A stretch of DNA of 64,000 bases from Streptomyces sp. HPF1205 (GTDB lineage: Bacteria > Actinomycetota > Actinomycetes > Streptomycetales > Streptomycetaceae). The notes beneath the pieces are model-generated. The model did not search any database, was not told the origin of the DNA, and saw only the letters and a list, made by a program, of their open reading frames with translations. The stretch lies in NCBI RefSeq assembly GCF_020400825.1, contig NZ_JAINVH010000037.1, forward strand, positions 19,653-83,652, given 5' to 3'. Position numbers and translations under genes: made by a program. This document shows, piece after piece, positions 51,632 through 59,592 of this stretch (position 1 is its first letter; each line of letters starts with the position of its first letter).

Positions 51632-52975
51632 CTACGTGAGCGCGGCGGCGATCTCGTCAAGCCGGGCGCCACGGGAGGCCTTGACCAGCACCACGTCGCC
51701 GGGGGCGATCAGGCCGCGCAGCCAGTCGACGGCCGCGTCGTTCCCGGCCAGCCGTACCGCCCGCTCCCCCGCACCCTCGGCGATCGGCCGGGCCGCCTCG
51801 CCGACCGCGGCCACCACGTCGGCCCGGGAGGCGGCGTACGCCCCGACGGCCCGGTGCTCGGCCTCGCTGCCCTCGCCGAGCTCGCGCATCTCGCCCAGTA
51901 CGGCGATACGGCGCCCGCCCTCGATCGCCGCCAGCGCGTCGAGGGCGGCGCGGGTGGAGTCGGGGTTGGCGTTGTAGGAGTCGTTCAGCAGCGTCGCGCC
52001 GCACGCGAGCGCGCGCACCTCCATGCGCCACTTCGACAGGGAGGCGGTGGCCAGTGCCGCGGCGGCGGCGTCGAGGGGCACGCCTGCCGCCAGCCCCGCG
52101 GCCGCCGCGGCCGAGGCGTTGAGCGCCTGGTGGGCGCCCACGACCGGCAGAACGACGGGGGCCGAGGCCGCCGCGGCGGCCAGCGTGAAGGAGGGCCGGC
52201 CGAACCGGTCCAGGGCCAGGTCGCGCACCGCCACGTCGGCGTGCCCCGCCCGGCCGAAGGTCAGCACCGGGCCGCCGGTGAGCGGGCGCATCGCGGCCAC
52301 CCGGGGATCGTCGGTGTTGAGAACGGCGGCGCCGCCGGGTGCCAGCCCCCGTACCATTTCGCCCTTGGCCCTGGCGATGGCCGCGCGCGAGCCGAACTCG
52401 CCGATATGGGCTTTGCCGACGTTGAGGACGACGCCGATGTCGGGCGCGGCCAGGGCGGTGAGCGCGCGGATGTCGCCGACGTGGCGGGCCCCCATCTCCA
52501 GGACGAGGTACCTGGTGTCCGGGCCGGCCCGCAGCATGGTGAGCGGCACGCCGATCTCGTTGTTGAGCGAGCCGGCGGTGGCGACGGTCGGCGCGGCGCT
52601 CGACAGGACGGCCGCCAGCAGGTCCTTCGTGCCGGTCTTGCCCTGGGAGCCGGTGACGCCGACGACGGTCAGGCCGCCGCGCAGCCGGGCCACGACGTGG
52701 GCGGCCAGCGCCTGCAGCGCGGCCCGGGTGTCCTGGACGACGACGGTGGGCAGCGGAGTGGGCCGGGAGCCGAGCACGGCGACCGCGCCCGCCCGCCCGG
52801 CCTGGGCGGCGTAGTCGTGGCCGTCGGCGCGCTCGCCCGCGAAGGCGGCGAAGAGGCCGCCCGGCTCGGCGTTGCGGCCGTCGATCACGGCGGGCGCGGT
52901 CACCGTCACGGCGTCGTCGCCCTCGACCCTCCCGCCGGTGACGGCGGCGATGTCGCGGAGGCGGAGCGGGATCAT
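51632..52975 (-). CDS. murF: Accessory MurF-like UDP-MurNAc-pentapeptide synthetase
   Basis: The 447-residue ligase has the Mur-ligase architecture: an N-terminal UDP-binding domain (RNAEPGGLFAAFAGERADGH), the ATP loop VVGVTGSQGKTGTKDLLAAV, ATAGSLNNEIGVPLTMLRAG, MGARHVGDI and NVGKAHIGEFGS in the central domain, and DSYNANPDSTRAALDALAAI in the C-terminal domain. It joins the terminal dipeptide or depsipeptide to UDP-MurNAc-tripeptide. Inside the van locus it probably prefers D-Ala-D-Lac made by VanA. It has almost no ribosome binding site of its own; its ATG overlaps the stop of a 15-codon leader. Confidence 0.93.
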   Translation of the reverse strand: MIPLRLRDIAAVTGGRVEGDDAVTVTAPAVIDGRNAEPGGLFAAFAGERADGHDYAAQAGRAGAVAVLGSRPTPLPTVVVQDTRAALQALAAHVVARLRGGLTVVGVTGSQGKTGTKDLLAAVLSSAAPTVATAGSLNNEIGVPLTMLRAGPDTRYLVLEMGARHVGDIRALTALAAPDIGVVLNVGKAHIGEFGSRAAIARAKGEMVRGLAPGGAAVLNTDDPRVAAMRPLTGGPVLTFGRAGHADVAVRDLALDRFGRPSFTLAAAAASAPVVLPVVGAHQALNASAAAAAGLAAGVPLDAAAAALATASLSKWRMEVRALACGATLLNDSYNANPDSTRAALDALAAIEGGRRIAVLGEMRELGEGSEAEHRAVGAYAASRADVVAAVGEAARPIAEGAGERAVRLAGNDAAVDWLRGLIAPGDVVLVKASRGARLDEIAAALT

Positions 52976-53019
52976 GCCGGTGCCGCGGCGCGGCGGCCGA
53001 TGAGTTCGCTGGTGTTCAT
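52972..53019 (-). CDS. 15-codon leader peptide coupled to murF
   Basis: MNTSELIGRRAAAPA starts at 53019, downstream of the VanR-type promoter, and its TGA overlaps the murF ATG (ATGA). The murF start lacks an SD sequence, so murF translation probably depends on ribosomes finishing this leader. It has no amino-acid run that would suggest attenuation. Confidence 0.5.
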   Translation of the reverse strand: MNTSELIGRRAAAPA

Positions 53020-53052
53020 GCCGCCATTCAAGGCGGGGTGCTGTTGCCGGTG

Positions 53053-53082
53053 CGTATGCGCTTTTCGATACGCCGGCGATAT
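53053..53082 (-). promoter_or_regulatory. VanR box and promoter of murF
   Basis: On the minus strand ATATCG and GTATCG are 11 bp apart, followed after eight bases by CATACG, exactly as at vanK and vanH. It faces leftward toward the leader and murF. Confidence 0.72.
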
Positions 53083-53182
53083 CCGTCCCAACCGGCGGCT
53101 CCGGGTGTCCGGGTGTGCCGCCGGGCGCCGGGTGCCCGGTGTCAAGTGCCCGGTGTCAAGTGCCCGGTGCCGGGCCCCTGAT

Positions 53183-53212
53183 GTATCGCCGGTGTATCGG
53201 GAACGGCATACG
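53183..53212 (+). promoter_or_regulatory. VanR box and promoter of vanHAX
   Basis: GTATCG at 53183 and 53194 with CCGGT between, then CATACG after eight bases, 35 bp before the vanH ATG. The sequence before it (53090-53170) contains two copies of GTGTCAAGTGCCCG-like repeats. This would be the main inducible resistance promoter. Confidence 0.78.
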
Positions 53213-53246
53213 CCCCTGAAACAGCGTGCCGCCTTCACTGTGGGGC

Positions 53247-54287
53247 ATGAATCGATCGCCGACGCCTTCCCCCGTCCCGGCCGTCCCCGCGACCGGAATC
53301 ACCGGAATCACCGGAATCACCGTTTACGGCTGCGGGCAGGACGAGGCCGTCCTGTTCCGGGACATGGCGCCGCGTTTCGGCATCGTGCCCACCCTCACAG
53401 AGGCGGCGGCGTCCGAGGCCACCGCCGTATTGGCGGCGGGAAACCGCTGCGTGAGCGTCGGCCACAAAACCGGCGTCACGGATTCCGTCCTGCGGGCGCT
53501 GCGGCGGGCGGGCGTCGAATACGTCTGCACGAGGAGCGTCGGATACAACCACATCGACGTGGAGTACGCCGGGAGCATCGGCATCACCGTGGAGAACATC
53601 GCCTATTCGCCCGACAGCGTCGCCGATTACACCCTGATGCTGATGCTGATGGCGGTGCGGCACGCGACGTCCATGATCCGCCGGACGGACGTGCACGACT
53701 ACCGGCTGCACGAGGTGCGCGGCAGGGAACTGCGCGACCTGACCGTCGGGGTGGTCGGAACAGGGCGCATCGGCGCGGCGGTCATCGGCAGACTGCGGGG
53801 TTTCGGCTGCCGGATCCTGGCCCACGACAATCGCCCGGCGGCCGGCGCCGACGGCGCCGACTACGTTCCCCTCGACGAACTGCTGGAACGCAGTGACGTG
53901 GTGACGCTCCACACGCCGCTGACCGCGCGAACCCACCACCTCCTCGACGGCCGGCGTATCGGGCGGATGAAACCCGGCGCATTCCTCGTCAACACCGGAC
54001 GCGGTCCGCTCGTCGACACCGAGGCCCTCGTCACGGCACTGGAAAACGGCCGGCTGGGCGGCGCGGCACTGGACGTCCTCGAAGGAGAAGAGGGCGTTTT
54101 CTACGCCGACCGCAGGAACGAGCCGATACACGGCACCGCGCTGCGGCGACTGCACCGGCTGCACCGGCTGCCGAACGTGCTGATCAGCCCGCACACCGCC
54201 TATTACACGGACCACGCGCTGCGCGACACCGTCGAGAACTGTCTCACCAATTGCCTGGAATTCGAAAGCAGGAAGCAGCATGAGTAA
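53247..54287 (+). CDS. vanH: VanH D-lactate dehydrogenase
   Basis: This 346-residue enzyme reduces pyruvate to D-lactate for VanA. The NAD domain has LTVGVVGTGRIGAAVIGRLR, and catalytic residues lie in NTGRGPLVDTEALV, VLEGEEGVFYADR (Glu) and LISPHTAYYTDHAL (His). The substrate domain carries VYGCGQDEAVLFRDMAPRFG and SVGYNHIDVEYAGS, very like known VanH. The N-terminus has an extra GITGITGIT run from three tandem ACCGGAATC copies. ATG 53247 is used; the ribosome binding site is weak, and an in-frame GTG at 53226 exists. It overlaps vanA by eight bases. Confidence 0.95.
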   Translation: MNRSPTPSPVPAVPATGITGITGITVYGCGQDEAVLFRDMAPRFGIVPTLTEAAASEATAVLAAGNRCVSVGHKTGVTDSVLRALRRAGVEYVCTRSVGYNHIDVEYAGSIGITVENIAYSPDSVADYTLMLMLMAVRHATSMIRRTDVHDYRLHEVRGRELRDLTVGVVGTGRIGAAVIGRLRGFGCRILAHDNRPAAGADGADYVPLDELLERSDVVTLHTPLTARTHHLLDGRRIGRMKPGAFLVNTGRGPLVDTEALVTALENGRLGGAALDVLEGEEGVFYADRRNEPIHGTALRRLHRLHRLPNVLISPHTAYYTDHALRDTVENCLTNCLEFESRKQHE

Positions 54288-55320
54288 GCCGAAGATCGGC
54301 GTTCTGTTCGGGGGCCGCTCCGAGGAGCACCCCGTCTCCGTCAAGTCCGCCGTGGAAGTCGCGAGGAACCTCGACACGGACACGTACGAGCCGTACTGGA
54401 TCGGGATCACGAGGAGCGGCGCCTGGAAACTCTGCGACGGCCCCGGCCCGGAGTGGGAGAAGGGGAACTGCCGTTCCGTGGTGCTGTCACCGGACAGCGG
54501 CGTCCACGGACTGCTCGTGCTGGAGCAGGGGCGGTACGGGACGATCCGGCTGGACGCCGTGCTGCCCGTCCTGCACGGCAGGCTCGGCGAGGACGGCGCG
54601 GTGCAGGGCCTGCTGGACCTGTCCGGCATCCCCTACGCGGGCTGCGACGTCCAGAGTTCCGCCCTGTGCATGGACAAGTCCCTCACCTACACCGTCGCCC
54701 GGAGCGCGGGAATCGCCACCCCGGACTTCCGGACGGTCGCGGCGGACGACAAGGTCGATCCCGGCGGGCTCACCTATCCCGTCTTCGTGAAGCCGGCCCG
54801 TTCCGGCTCGTCGTTCGGCGTCACCAAGGTGACCGGGCCGGACGAGTTGCGCGGCGCGGTGGAAGCAGCGCGCCGGTACGACACGAAGGTGCTGGTGGAG
54901 GCGGCCGTCGCCGGCAGCGAGGTCGGGTGCGCCGTCCTCGGGAACGGCCCGGATCCGGTCGTGGGCGAGGTCGACCGCATCGCCCTGTCCCACGGCTTCT
55001 TCCGGATCCACCAGGAGAGCGCGCCCGAGAGCGGTTCGGAGAACTCCACCCCGATCGTCCCGGCCGACATCCCGGCGCACACGCGGGCGCTCGTCCAGGA
55101 GACGGCGAAGGCCGTGTACCGCGCCCTGGGGTGCGGCGGACTGGCCAGGGTGGACATGTTCCTCACGGACGAGGGGGACGTCGTCCTCAACGAGGTCAAC
55201 ACGCTGCCCGGCCTGACCTCGTACAGCCGCTACCCGCGGATGATGGCGGCCGCCGGGCTGCCGCTCTCCGGCGTGCTCGACCGGCTGCTGACGCTGGCGC
55301 TGGGCGGGGACGCGCGGTGA
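54280..55320 (+). CDS. vanA: VanA-type D-alanine:D-lactate ligase
   Basis: The 346-residue enzyme forms D-Ala-D-Lac, which vancomycin binds poorly. It has the ATP-grasp D-Ala ligase core: GVLFGGRSEEHPVSVKSAVE, HGRLGEDGAVQGLLDLSGIP, YPVFVKPARSGSSFGVTKV and VLNEVNTLPGLTSYSRYP. The omega-loop region IALSHGFFRIHQE has the histidine-containing pattern of depsipeptide ligases, in place of the KYxxx of D-Ala-D-Ala ligases. It overlaps both vanH (eight bases) and vanX (four bases). Confidence 0.96.
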   Translation: MSKPKIGVLFGGRSEEHPVSVKSAVEVARNLDTDTYEPYWIGITRSGAWKLCDGPGPEWEKGNCRSVVLSPDSGVHGLLVLEQGRYGTIRLDAVLPVLHGRLGEDGAVQGLLDLSGIPYAGCDVQSSALCMDKSLTYTVARSAGIATPDFRTVAADDKVDPGGLTYPVFVKPARSGSSFGVTKVTGPDELRGAVEAARRYDTKVLVEAAVAGSEVGCAVLGNGPDPVVGEVDRIALSHGFFRIHQESAPESGSENSTPIVPADIPAHTRALVQETAKAVYRALGCGGLARVDMFLTDEGDVVLNEVNTLPGLTSYSRYPRMMAAAGLPLSGVLDRLLTLALGGDAR

Positions 55321-55925
55321 ACGGCGACTTCGCCTTCGTGGACGAACTGGTCCCCGGCATACGCTGGGACGCCAAGTACGCCACGTGGGACAACTTCACC
55401 GGCAAGCCCGTGGACGGCTACCTGGTCAACCGCGTCGCCGGTACGAGGGCGCTGTGCGCGGCCCTGGCGGAGGCGCGGGAGCGGGCCGCGCGCTTGGGTT
55501 TCGGCCTGCTCCTGTGGGACGGCTACCGTCCGCAGCGCGCCGTCGACTGCTTCCTGCGCTGGTCGCGGCAGCCGGAGGACGGCCGGACCAAACGACGGCA
55601 CTACCCGAACATCGACAGGGCCGAGATGTTCCGGCGGGGATACGTGGCCGCGAGGTCCGGGCACAGCCGCGGCGGCACCGTCGACCTGACGCTCTACCGC
55701 CTGGCCACCGGCGAGCTCGCCCCCATGGGCGGCGACCACGATCTGATGGATCCGGTCTCCCATCACGGAGCGGAAGGGATCACGCACGAGGAGACGGCGA
55801 ACCGCCGGCACCTGCGCTCCGTCATGGAGGCCGCCGGCTTCACCTCGTACGAGTGCGAGTGGTGGCACTACTCACTCGTCGACGAGCCGTACCCGGACAC
55901 CTACTTCGACTTTCCCGTCTCGTAG
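55317..55925 (+). CDS. vanX: VanX D-Ala-D-Ala dipeptidase
   Basis: This 202-residue zinc enzyme hydrolyses D-Ala-D-Ala so that only D-Ala-D-Lac enters the precursor. The zinc ligands are at canonical positions: His116 and Asp123 in SGHSRGGTVD, and His184 in CEWWHYS, with the catalytic base Glu181 in the same motif and Arg71 in DGYRPQ. The GTG start overlaps the vanA stop (GTGA). It is the last gene of vanHAX and is convergent with a SnoaL-like gene. Confidence 0.97.
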   Translation: MNGDFAFVDELVPGIRWDAKYATWDNFTGKPVDGYLVNRVAGTRALCAALAEARERAARLGFGLLLWDGYRPQRAVDCFLRWSRQPEDGRTKRRHYPNIDRAEMFRRGYVAARSGHSRGGTVDLTLYRLATGELAPMGGDHDLMDPVSHHGAEGITHEETANRRHLRSVMEAAGFTSYECEWWHYSLVDEPYPDTYFDFPVS

Positions 55926-56088
55926 GGCGGGAAGGCCGGGCGGGGGACGGCCTCGGGGACGGCCTCAGGGACAACCGGGGGCGCGGGTACGTGAGGGCGC
56001 GGGCGCGGGCGGGCGCGGATAGGGACGCGGACGGGGACGCGGCCGCGGGACCGCGCCACGGCGGGCCCGCGCTCGCGGCCTGTGCTGG

Positions 56089-56520
56089 TCAGCCCCGCAT
56101 CTTCTCGGTCAGACCGAGCTGGCTCATGATGGCACCGGTGTCCAGATAGGCCCGGCCCTCCTGGATCTTGCCGTTCTTCACCTCGTAGATGTCGCAGGCG
56201 TGCACCGTGACGTTGCGCCCCGTGGCGGGCACGGTGCCCGCGTGCAGGACCAGGTCCCCGGTCTGCGTCCCGCGGCCGGTGTACTCGACGACAATCGTGT
56301 CCCCCTGGGACGTCAGGCGGTCCAGGGTGAACTGCCCGTCGGGCATCGCGTCGAACATGGCCTTCGCGAGCTTGGTGAAGCCCTCGGGACCCTGCAGTTT
56401 CCTTCCGCTGCCCTCCTCGACGAGGGTGCAGTCCGGAGCGACGGAACCGGCGATGGAGTCGTAGTCCCGGTTGTTCCACGCCCGGAAGAGATCACGGACG
56501 AATGTCTCGTTGTCAGCCAT
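56089..56520 (-). CDS. SnoaL-like polyketide cyclase/ester cyclase family protein
   Basis: The 143-residue protein has the NTF2-like fold signature of the SnoaL group: FVRDLFRAWNNRDYDSIAGS, PEGFTKLAKAMFDAMPDGQF, VEYTGRGTQTGDLV, VTVHACDIYEVKNGKIQEGR and AYLDTGAIMSQLG. Although named for aromatic polyketide cyclases, most genomic copies are isolated and of unknown substrate, and no aromatic PKS is near. GGAGG precedes ATG 56520. Confidence 0.9.
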   Translation of the reverse strand: MADNETFVRDLFRAWNNRDYDSIAGSVAPDCTLVEEGSGRKLQGPEGFTKLAKAMFDAMPDGQFTLDRLTSQGDTIVVEYTGRGTQTGDLVLHAGTVPATGRNVTVHACDIYEVKNGKIQEGRAYLDTGAIMSQLGLTEKMRG

Positions 56521-56828
56521 GGGAGCCTCCACTCGGATCCCGTTTCTTCGCTTTTCGTGGCTTTTCTTCCTCTTCTTCCATGCTGACTCGCCGCGTCCGG
56601 GCGTGCATCCCCTGCCGCACCCGCCCCGGCCCTCAGGATCCGGCCGCCCGGCTCCGGCCTCGGGTCCGGTTGCCGGGTGGGGCGGGGCGTAGTGTTCCCG
56701 TGAGGCGGGGAGGACCCGGCACGGGTCAGGGGAACCCCGGCGTCGTCCCGCTCGGCGGAGCGTCCGGCGAAGACGGTGGGCGCACGCGGTCCCGTACAAC
56801 CGACGACGCGATTGATCGGAGCCCTTCC

Positions 56829-58298
56829 GTGCACCACAACGACGACCGGCCCGAAGCCGTGCCCGCCGCCGCCACGACGGCGGCGCCCGGTCCCGCGACC
56901 GGCCCCGCATACGACGGTCCCCGGTTCCCCGCCGGGTTCCGCTTCGGCACCGCCACGGCCGCCTACCAGATCGAGGGCGCCCACGACGAGGGCGGCCGCG
57001 GACCCTCGATCTGGGACACCTTCAGCCACACCCCGGGCAGGACGCTGGGCGGTGCCACGGGTGACACCGCGTGCGACCACTACCACCGCTACCCGGAGGA
57101 CATCGCGCTGCTGCGCGACCTGGGCGTCGACAGCTACCGCTTCTCGTTCTCCTGGTCGCGGCTGCTGCCCCAGGGCACGGGTCCGGTCAATCCCGAGGGC
57201 CTGGACTTCTACGACCGGCTCCTCGACGAGTTGCTGGCCGCCGGCATCGCGCCCGCCGTGACCTTGTACCACTGGGACCTCCCGCAGGCGCTGGAGGACC
57301 GGGGCGGCTGGCGGGTGCGCTCCACCGCCGAGGCGTTCGCCGACTACGCGGCTCTGGCCGCCGAGCGCTTCGGGGACCGCGTCGAGCGCTGGATCACCCT
57401 CAACGAGCCGTACTGCAGCGCCTTCGTCGGCTACGCGGAGGGGCGCCACGCCCCCGGCGCGCGCGAAGGGCGCGGGGCGCTCGCCGCCGCGCACCACCTG
57501 CTCGTCGGCCACGGCCTGGCGGTGCGGGCACTGCGGGCCGCGGGCAGCCGGGAGGTCGGGATCACCCTCAACCTGGACCGCATCCACGCCGCTTCCCCGA
57601 GCGCGGAGGACCAGGCCGCGCTGCTGCGCGCCGAGACGCTCCACAACGACGTCTGGACCGAGCCGCTGCTGTCCGGCCGCTACCCGGCGCACGAGCACGA
57701 GACCTGGTCGGGCCAGGCCGACGGCCCCTGGCGGCGGCCGGGCGACCTGGAACTGATCTCCGAGCCGCTGGACTTCGTCGGGATCAACTTCTACCGGCCG
57801 ATCACCGTGAAGGCAGCCCCGCACCGCGCCGCCGACCCGGAGCAGCGGACCGCGGTGGACATCGGCGTCACGGAGATCGACCCGTACGGCACCCGGCACA
57901 CCACCATGGGCTGGCCCGTGGTGCCCGCGGCCTTCACCGAGCTCCTGGTCGGCCTGCACACCCGTTACCCGGACCTGCCCCCGGTCTGGATCACCGAGAA
58001 CGGTTCCGCGGAGGCCGACGAGGTCGCCGCCGACGGCCGCGTGCACGACCAGGAGCGCGTCTCCTACCTGGACGCGCACATGCGCGCGGTCACCGACGCG
58101 CTCGCGCGGGGCGTGGACGTCCGGGGCTACTTCGTCTGGTCGCTGCTGGACAACTTCGAGTGGGCCCGCGGCTACGACCAGCGCTTCGGCATAGTCCGCG
58201 TCGACTACGACACCCTGACCCGCACCCCCAAGGACAGCTACCGCTGGTTCCGGAACCTGATCGCCGCGCACCGCGCGGCCCCGGACACGACCTCCTGA
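56829..58298 (+). CDS. GH1 beta-glucosidase
   Basis: The 489-residue protein is a family 1 glycoside hydrolase. After a 35-residue Ala/Pro head comes FPAGFRFGTATAAYQIEGAH, then the acid/base Glu in WITLNEPYCSAFVGY and the nucleophile Glu in PPVWITENGSAE, and VWSLLDNFEWARGYDQRFG. There is no signal peptide, so it acts on imported beta-glucosides inside the cell. GTG 56829 has GGAG eight bases upstream. No sugar ABC transporter is adjacent, unlike cellobiose-utilisation operons. Confidence 0.95.
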   Translation: MHHNDDRPEAVPAAATTAAPGPATGPAYDGPRFPAGFRFGTATAAYQIEGAHDEGGRGPSIWDTFSHTPGRTLGGATGDTACDHYHRYPEDIALLRDLGVDSYRFSFSWSRLLPQGTGPVNPEGLDFYDRLLDELLAAGIAPAVTLYHWDLPQALEDRGGWRVRSTAEAFADYAALAAERFGDRVERWITLNEPYCSAFVGYAEGRHAPGAREGRGALAAAHHLLVGHGLAVRALRAAGSREVGITLNLDRIHAASPSAEDQAALLRAETLHNDVWTEPLLSGRYPAHEHETWSGQADGPWRRPGDLELISEPLDFVGINFYRPITVKAAPHRAADPEQRTAVDIGVTEIDPYGTRHTTMGWPVVPAAFTELLVGLHTRYPDLPPVWITENGSAEADEVAADGRVHDQERVSYLDAHMRAVTDALARGVDVRGYFVWSLLDNFEWARGYDQRFGIVRVDYDTLTRTPKDSYRWFRNLIAAHRAAPDTTS

Positions 58299-58347
58299 CC
58301 CCGGTTCCCCGGCCCGGCGCGCACCGGGCCGGGCCGGGAAACCGGGG
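58299..58347. terminator. Terminator between GH1 and TPR genes
   Basis: Two 19-base arms (58299-58317, 58329-58347) pair at 18 positions around an 11-base loop, starting immediately after the GH1 stop. It serves the two convergent genes. Confidence 0.82.
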
Positions 58348-58425
58348 CCCGGACGCCGCCTACGGAGGAACCCGGGGGCCGGGGGGACACGGACCCCGCC
58401 GGGCATGGCGCGTGATCCGGCGCGC

Positions 58426-59592
58426 TCACCCCCGCCCGGCAGGCCGCGCCTCGATGCGGGAGCGGAGGGCCTCGGCCCTGGGGTCGGTGTACCGGGCCAG
58501 ATACGTCAGGGCCTCGGCCCGGTGGACGCGGGCCGCCTCGGGGTCCGTGCCCTGTACGCAGGCCGCCAGGTGGTCCAGCTCCACCGCGAGCTGCCAGGCG
58601 TCCCCGAGCTCGCGGTGCGCGGCGACGGCCTGCCGGTGGAAAGCGGCAGCGTCCTGCGCACGGCCCGTGGCGGCGTACGTCAGCCCCGTGCCGCGCCACG
58701 CCAGCGCCTCACGGCTGCGGTCCCCCAAGCGCCGGTGCAGCATCGCGGAACGCTGGTACGAGGCCAGGGCATCGCCGTACTCCCCGGAGTCCCTCTGGAC
58801 GTCGCCGAGGGTGAGCAGCCAGAAGCCCTCCAAGGTGCGGTTCCGCAGCGCGAGGGCGATGTCGAGGGCTTCGTCGACCGCGTGCCGCGCCGCTGCGAAT
58901 CGGCCTTGCTCACGGCCGGCTTCGGCGATGATGTACAGCGCGTTGCCCACACTCGCCTGGTTGTCCAGGGCGCGGTGGGCGGCGAGCGCCTGCCGGGCGG
59001 CCGTCTCGGCCTCGGCCGGCCTGCCGGCGTCGAGGCGGGTGCTCGCCACGTTGGACAGGCCCATGGCCACCCGGCGCGGTTCTCCCAGGTCCCGGAAGAG
59101 GGCCGCCGCCCGCTCGAAGCGATCGCCGGCCTCGTCGAAGCGCCGGCTCTCGAGGTCGACGAGGCCCATCAGGTTGAGTGAGCGTGCCTCTTCGAACGCA
59201 TCGGCTGTCGCGCGGGCGAGCTCAAGAGCCTGCCGGTGCCATTCCAGGGCCTCGTCCAGGCGGCGGCGTTGCCGGCAGGCCATGCCGAGGTTGCTGAGCA
59301 GCCGGATCCGGGCAGCGGGTTCGTGTGCCCGTTCGGCGGCCGCCAGGCCGGCCCGTCCGGTATCCGTCCAGTCGGTGACGGGCGTTGAGGGGGAACGGAT
59401 GTGCCACAGCACCTCGGCCAGTTGCCAGGCCGGTGTGTCGAACCGCGCGGAGGCCGCGACCGGCACCAGCCGGAGGAGTGTCGTGTGTTCCCGCTCAGAC
59501 CAGTCGACCGCCGCGTCGTAGTCGGCGAAGGCCATGGGCGGAACGGATGTCGCGGACGGTGCCAGGTGAAGGCGGGCCTCCGCGGGCTTCAT
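58426..59592 (-). CDS. TPR protein, second half of a split STAND regulator
   Basis: This 388-residue product consists of TPR units, for example LLSNLGMACRQRRRLDEALE, RSLNLMGLVDLESRRFDEAG, AMGLSNVASTRLDAGRPAEA, NALYIIAEAGREQGRFAAAR and GFWLLTLGDVQRDSGEYGDA. In related actinomycete proteins the same TPR array follows the NB-ARC domain within one chain. Here ATG 59592 sits in GGATGA, where TGA ends the ATPase gene. Either the two parts are separate subunits translated in tandem, or a frameshift at the AGGGGCGGATGA sequence splits or joins them. It is convergent with GH1. Confidence 0.9.
   Translation of the reverse strand: MKPAEARLHLAPSATSVPPMAFADYDAAVDWSEREHTTLLRLVPVAASARFDTPAWQLAEVLWHIRSPSTPVTDWTDTGRAGLAAAERAHEPAARIRLLSNLGMACRQRRRLDEALEWHRQALELARATADAFEEARSLNLMGLVDLESRRFDEAGDRFERAAALFRDLGEPRRVAMGLSNVASTRLDAGRPAEAETAARQALAAHRALDNQASVGNALYIIAEAGREQGRFAAARHAVDEALDIALALRNRTLEGFWLLTLGDVQRDSGEYGDALASYQRSAMLHRRLGDRSREALAWRGTGLTYAATGRAQDAAAFHRQAVAAHRELGDAWQLAVELDHLAACVQGTDPEAARVHRAEALTYLARYTDPRAEALRSRIEARPAGRG

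Noticed and set aside
45440..55925. Glycopeptide biosynthetic gene cluster
   Set aside because: No non-ribosomal peptide synthetase, P450 cross-linking or glycosyltransferase genes are present; only resistance and cell-wall genes.
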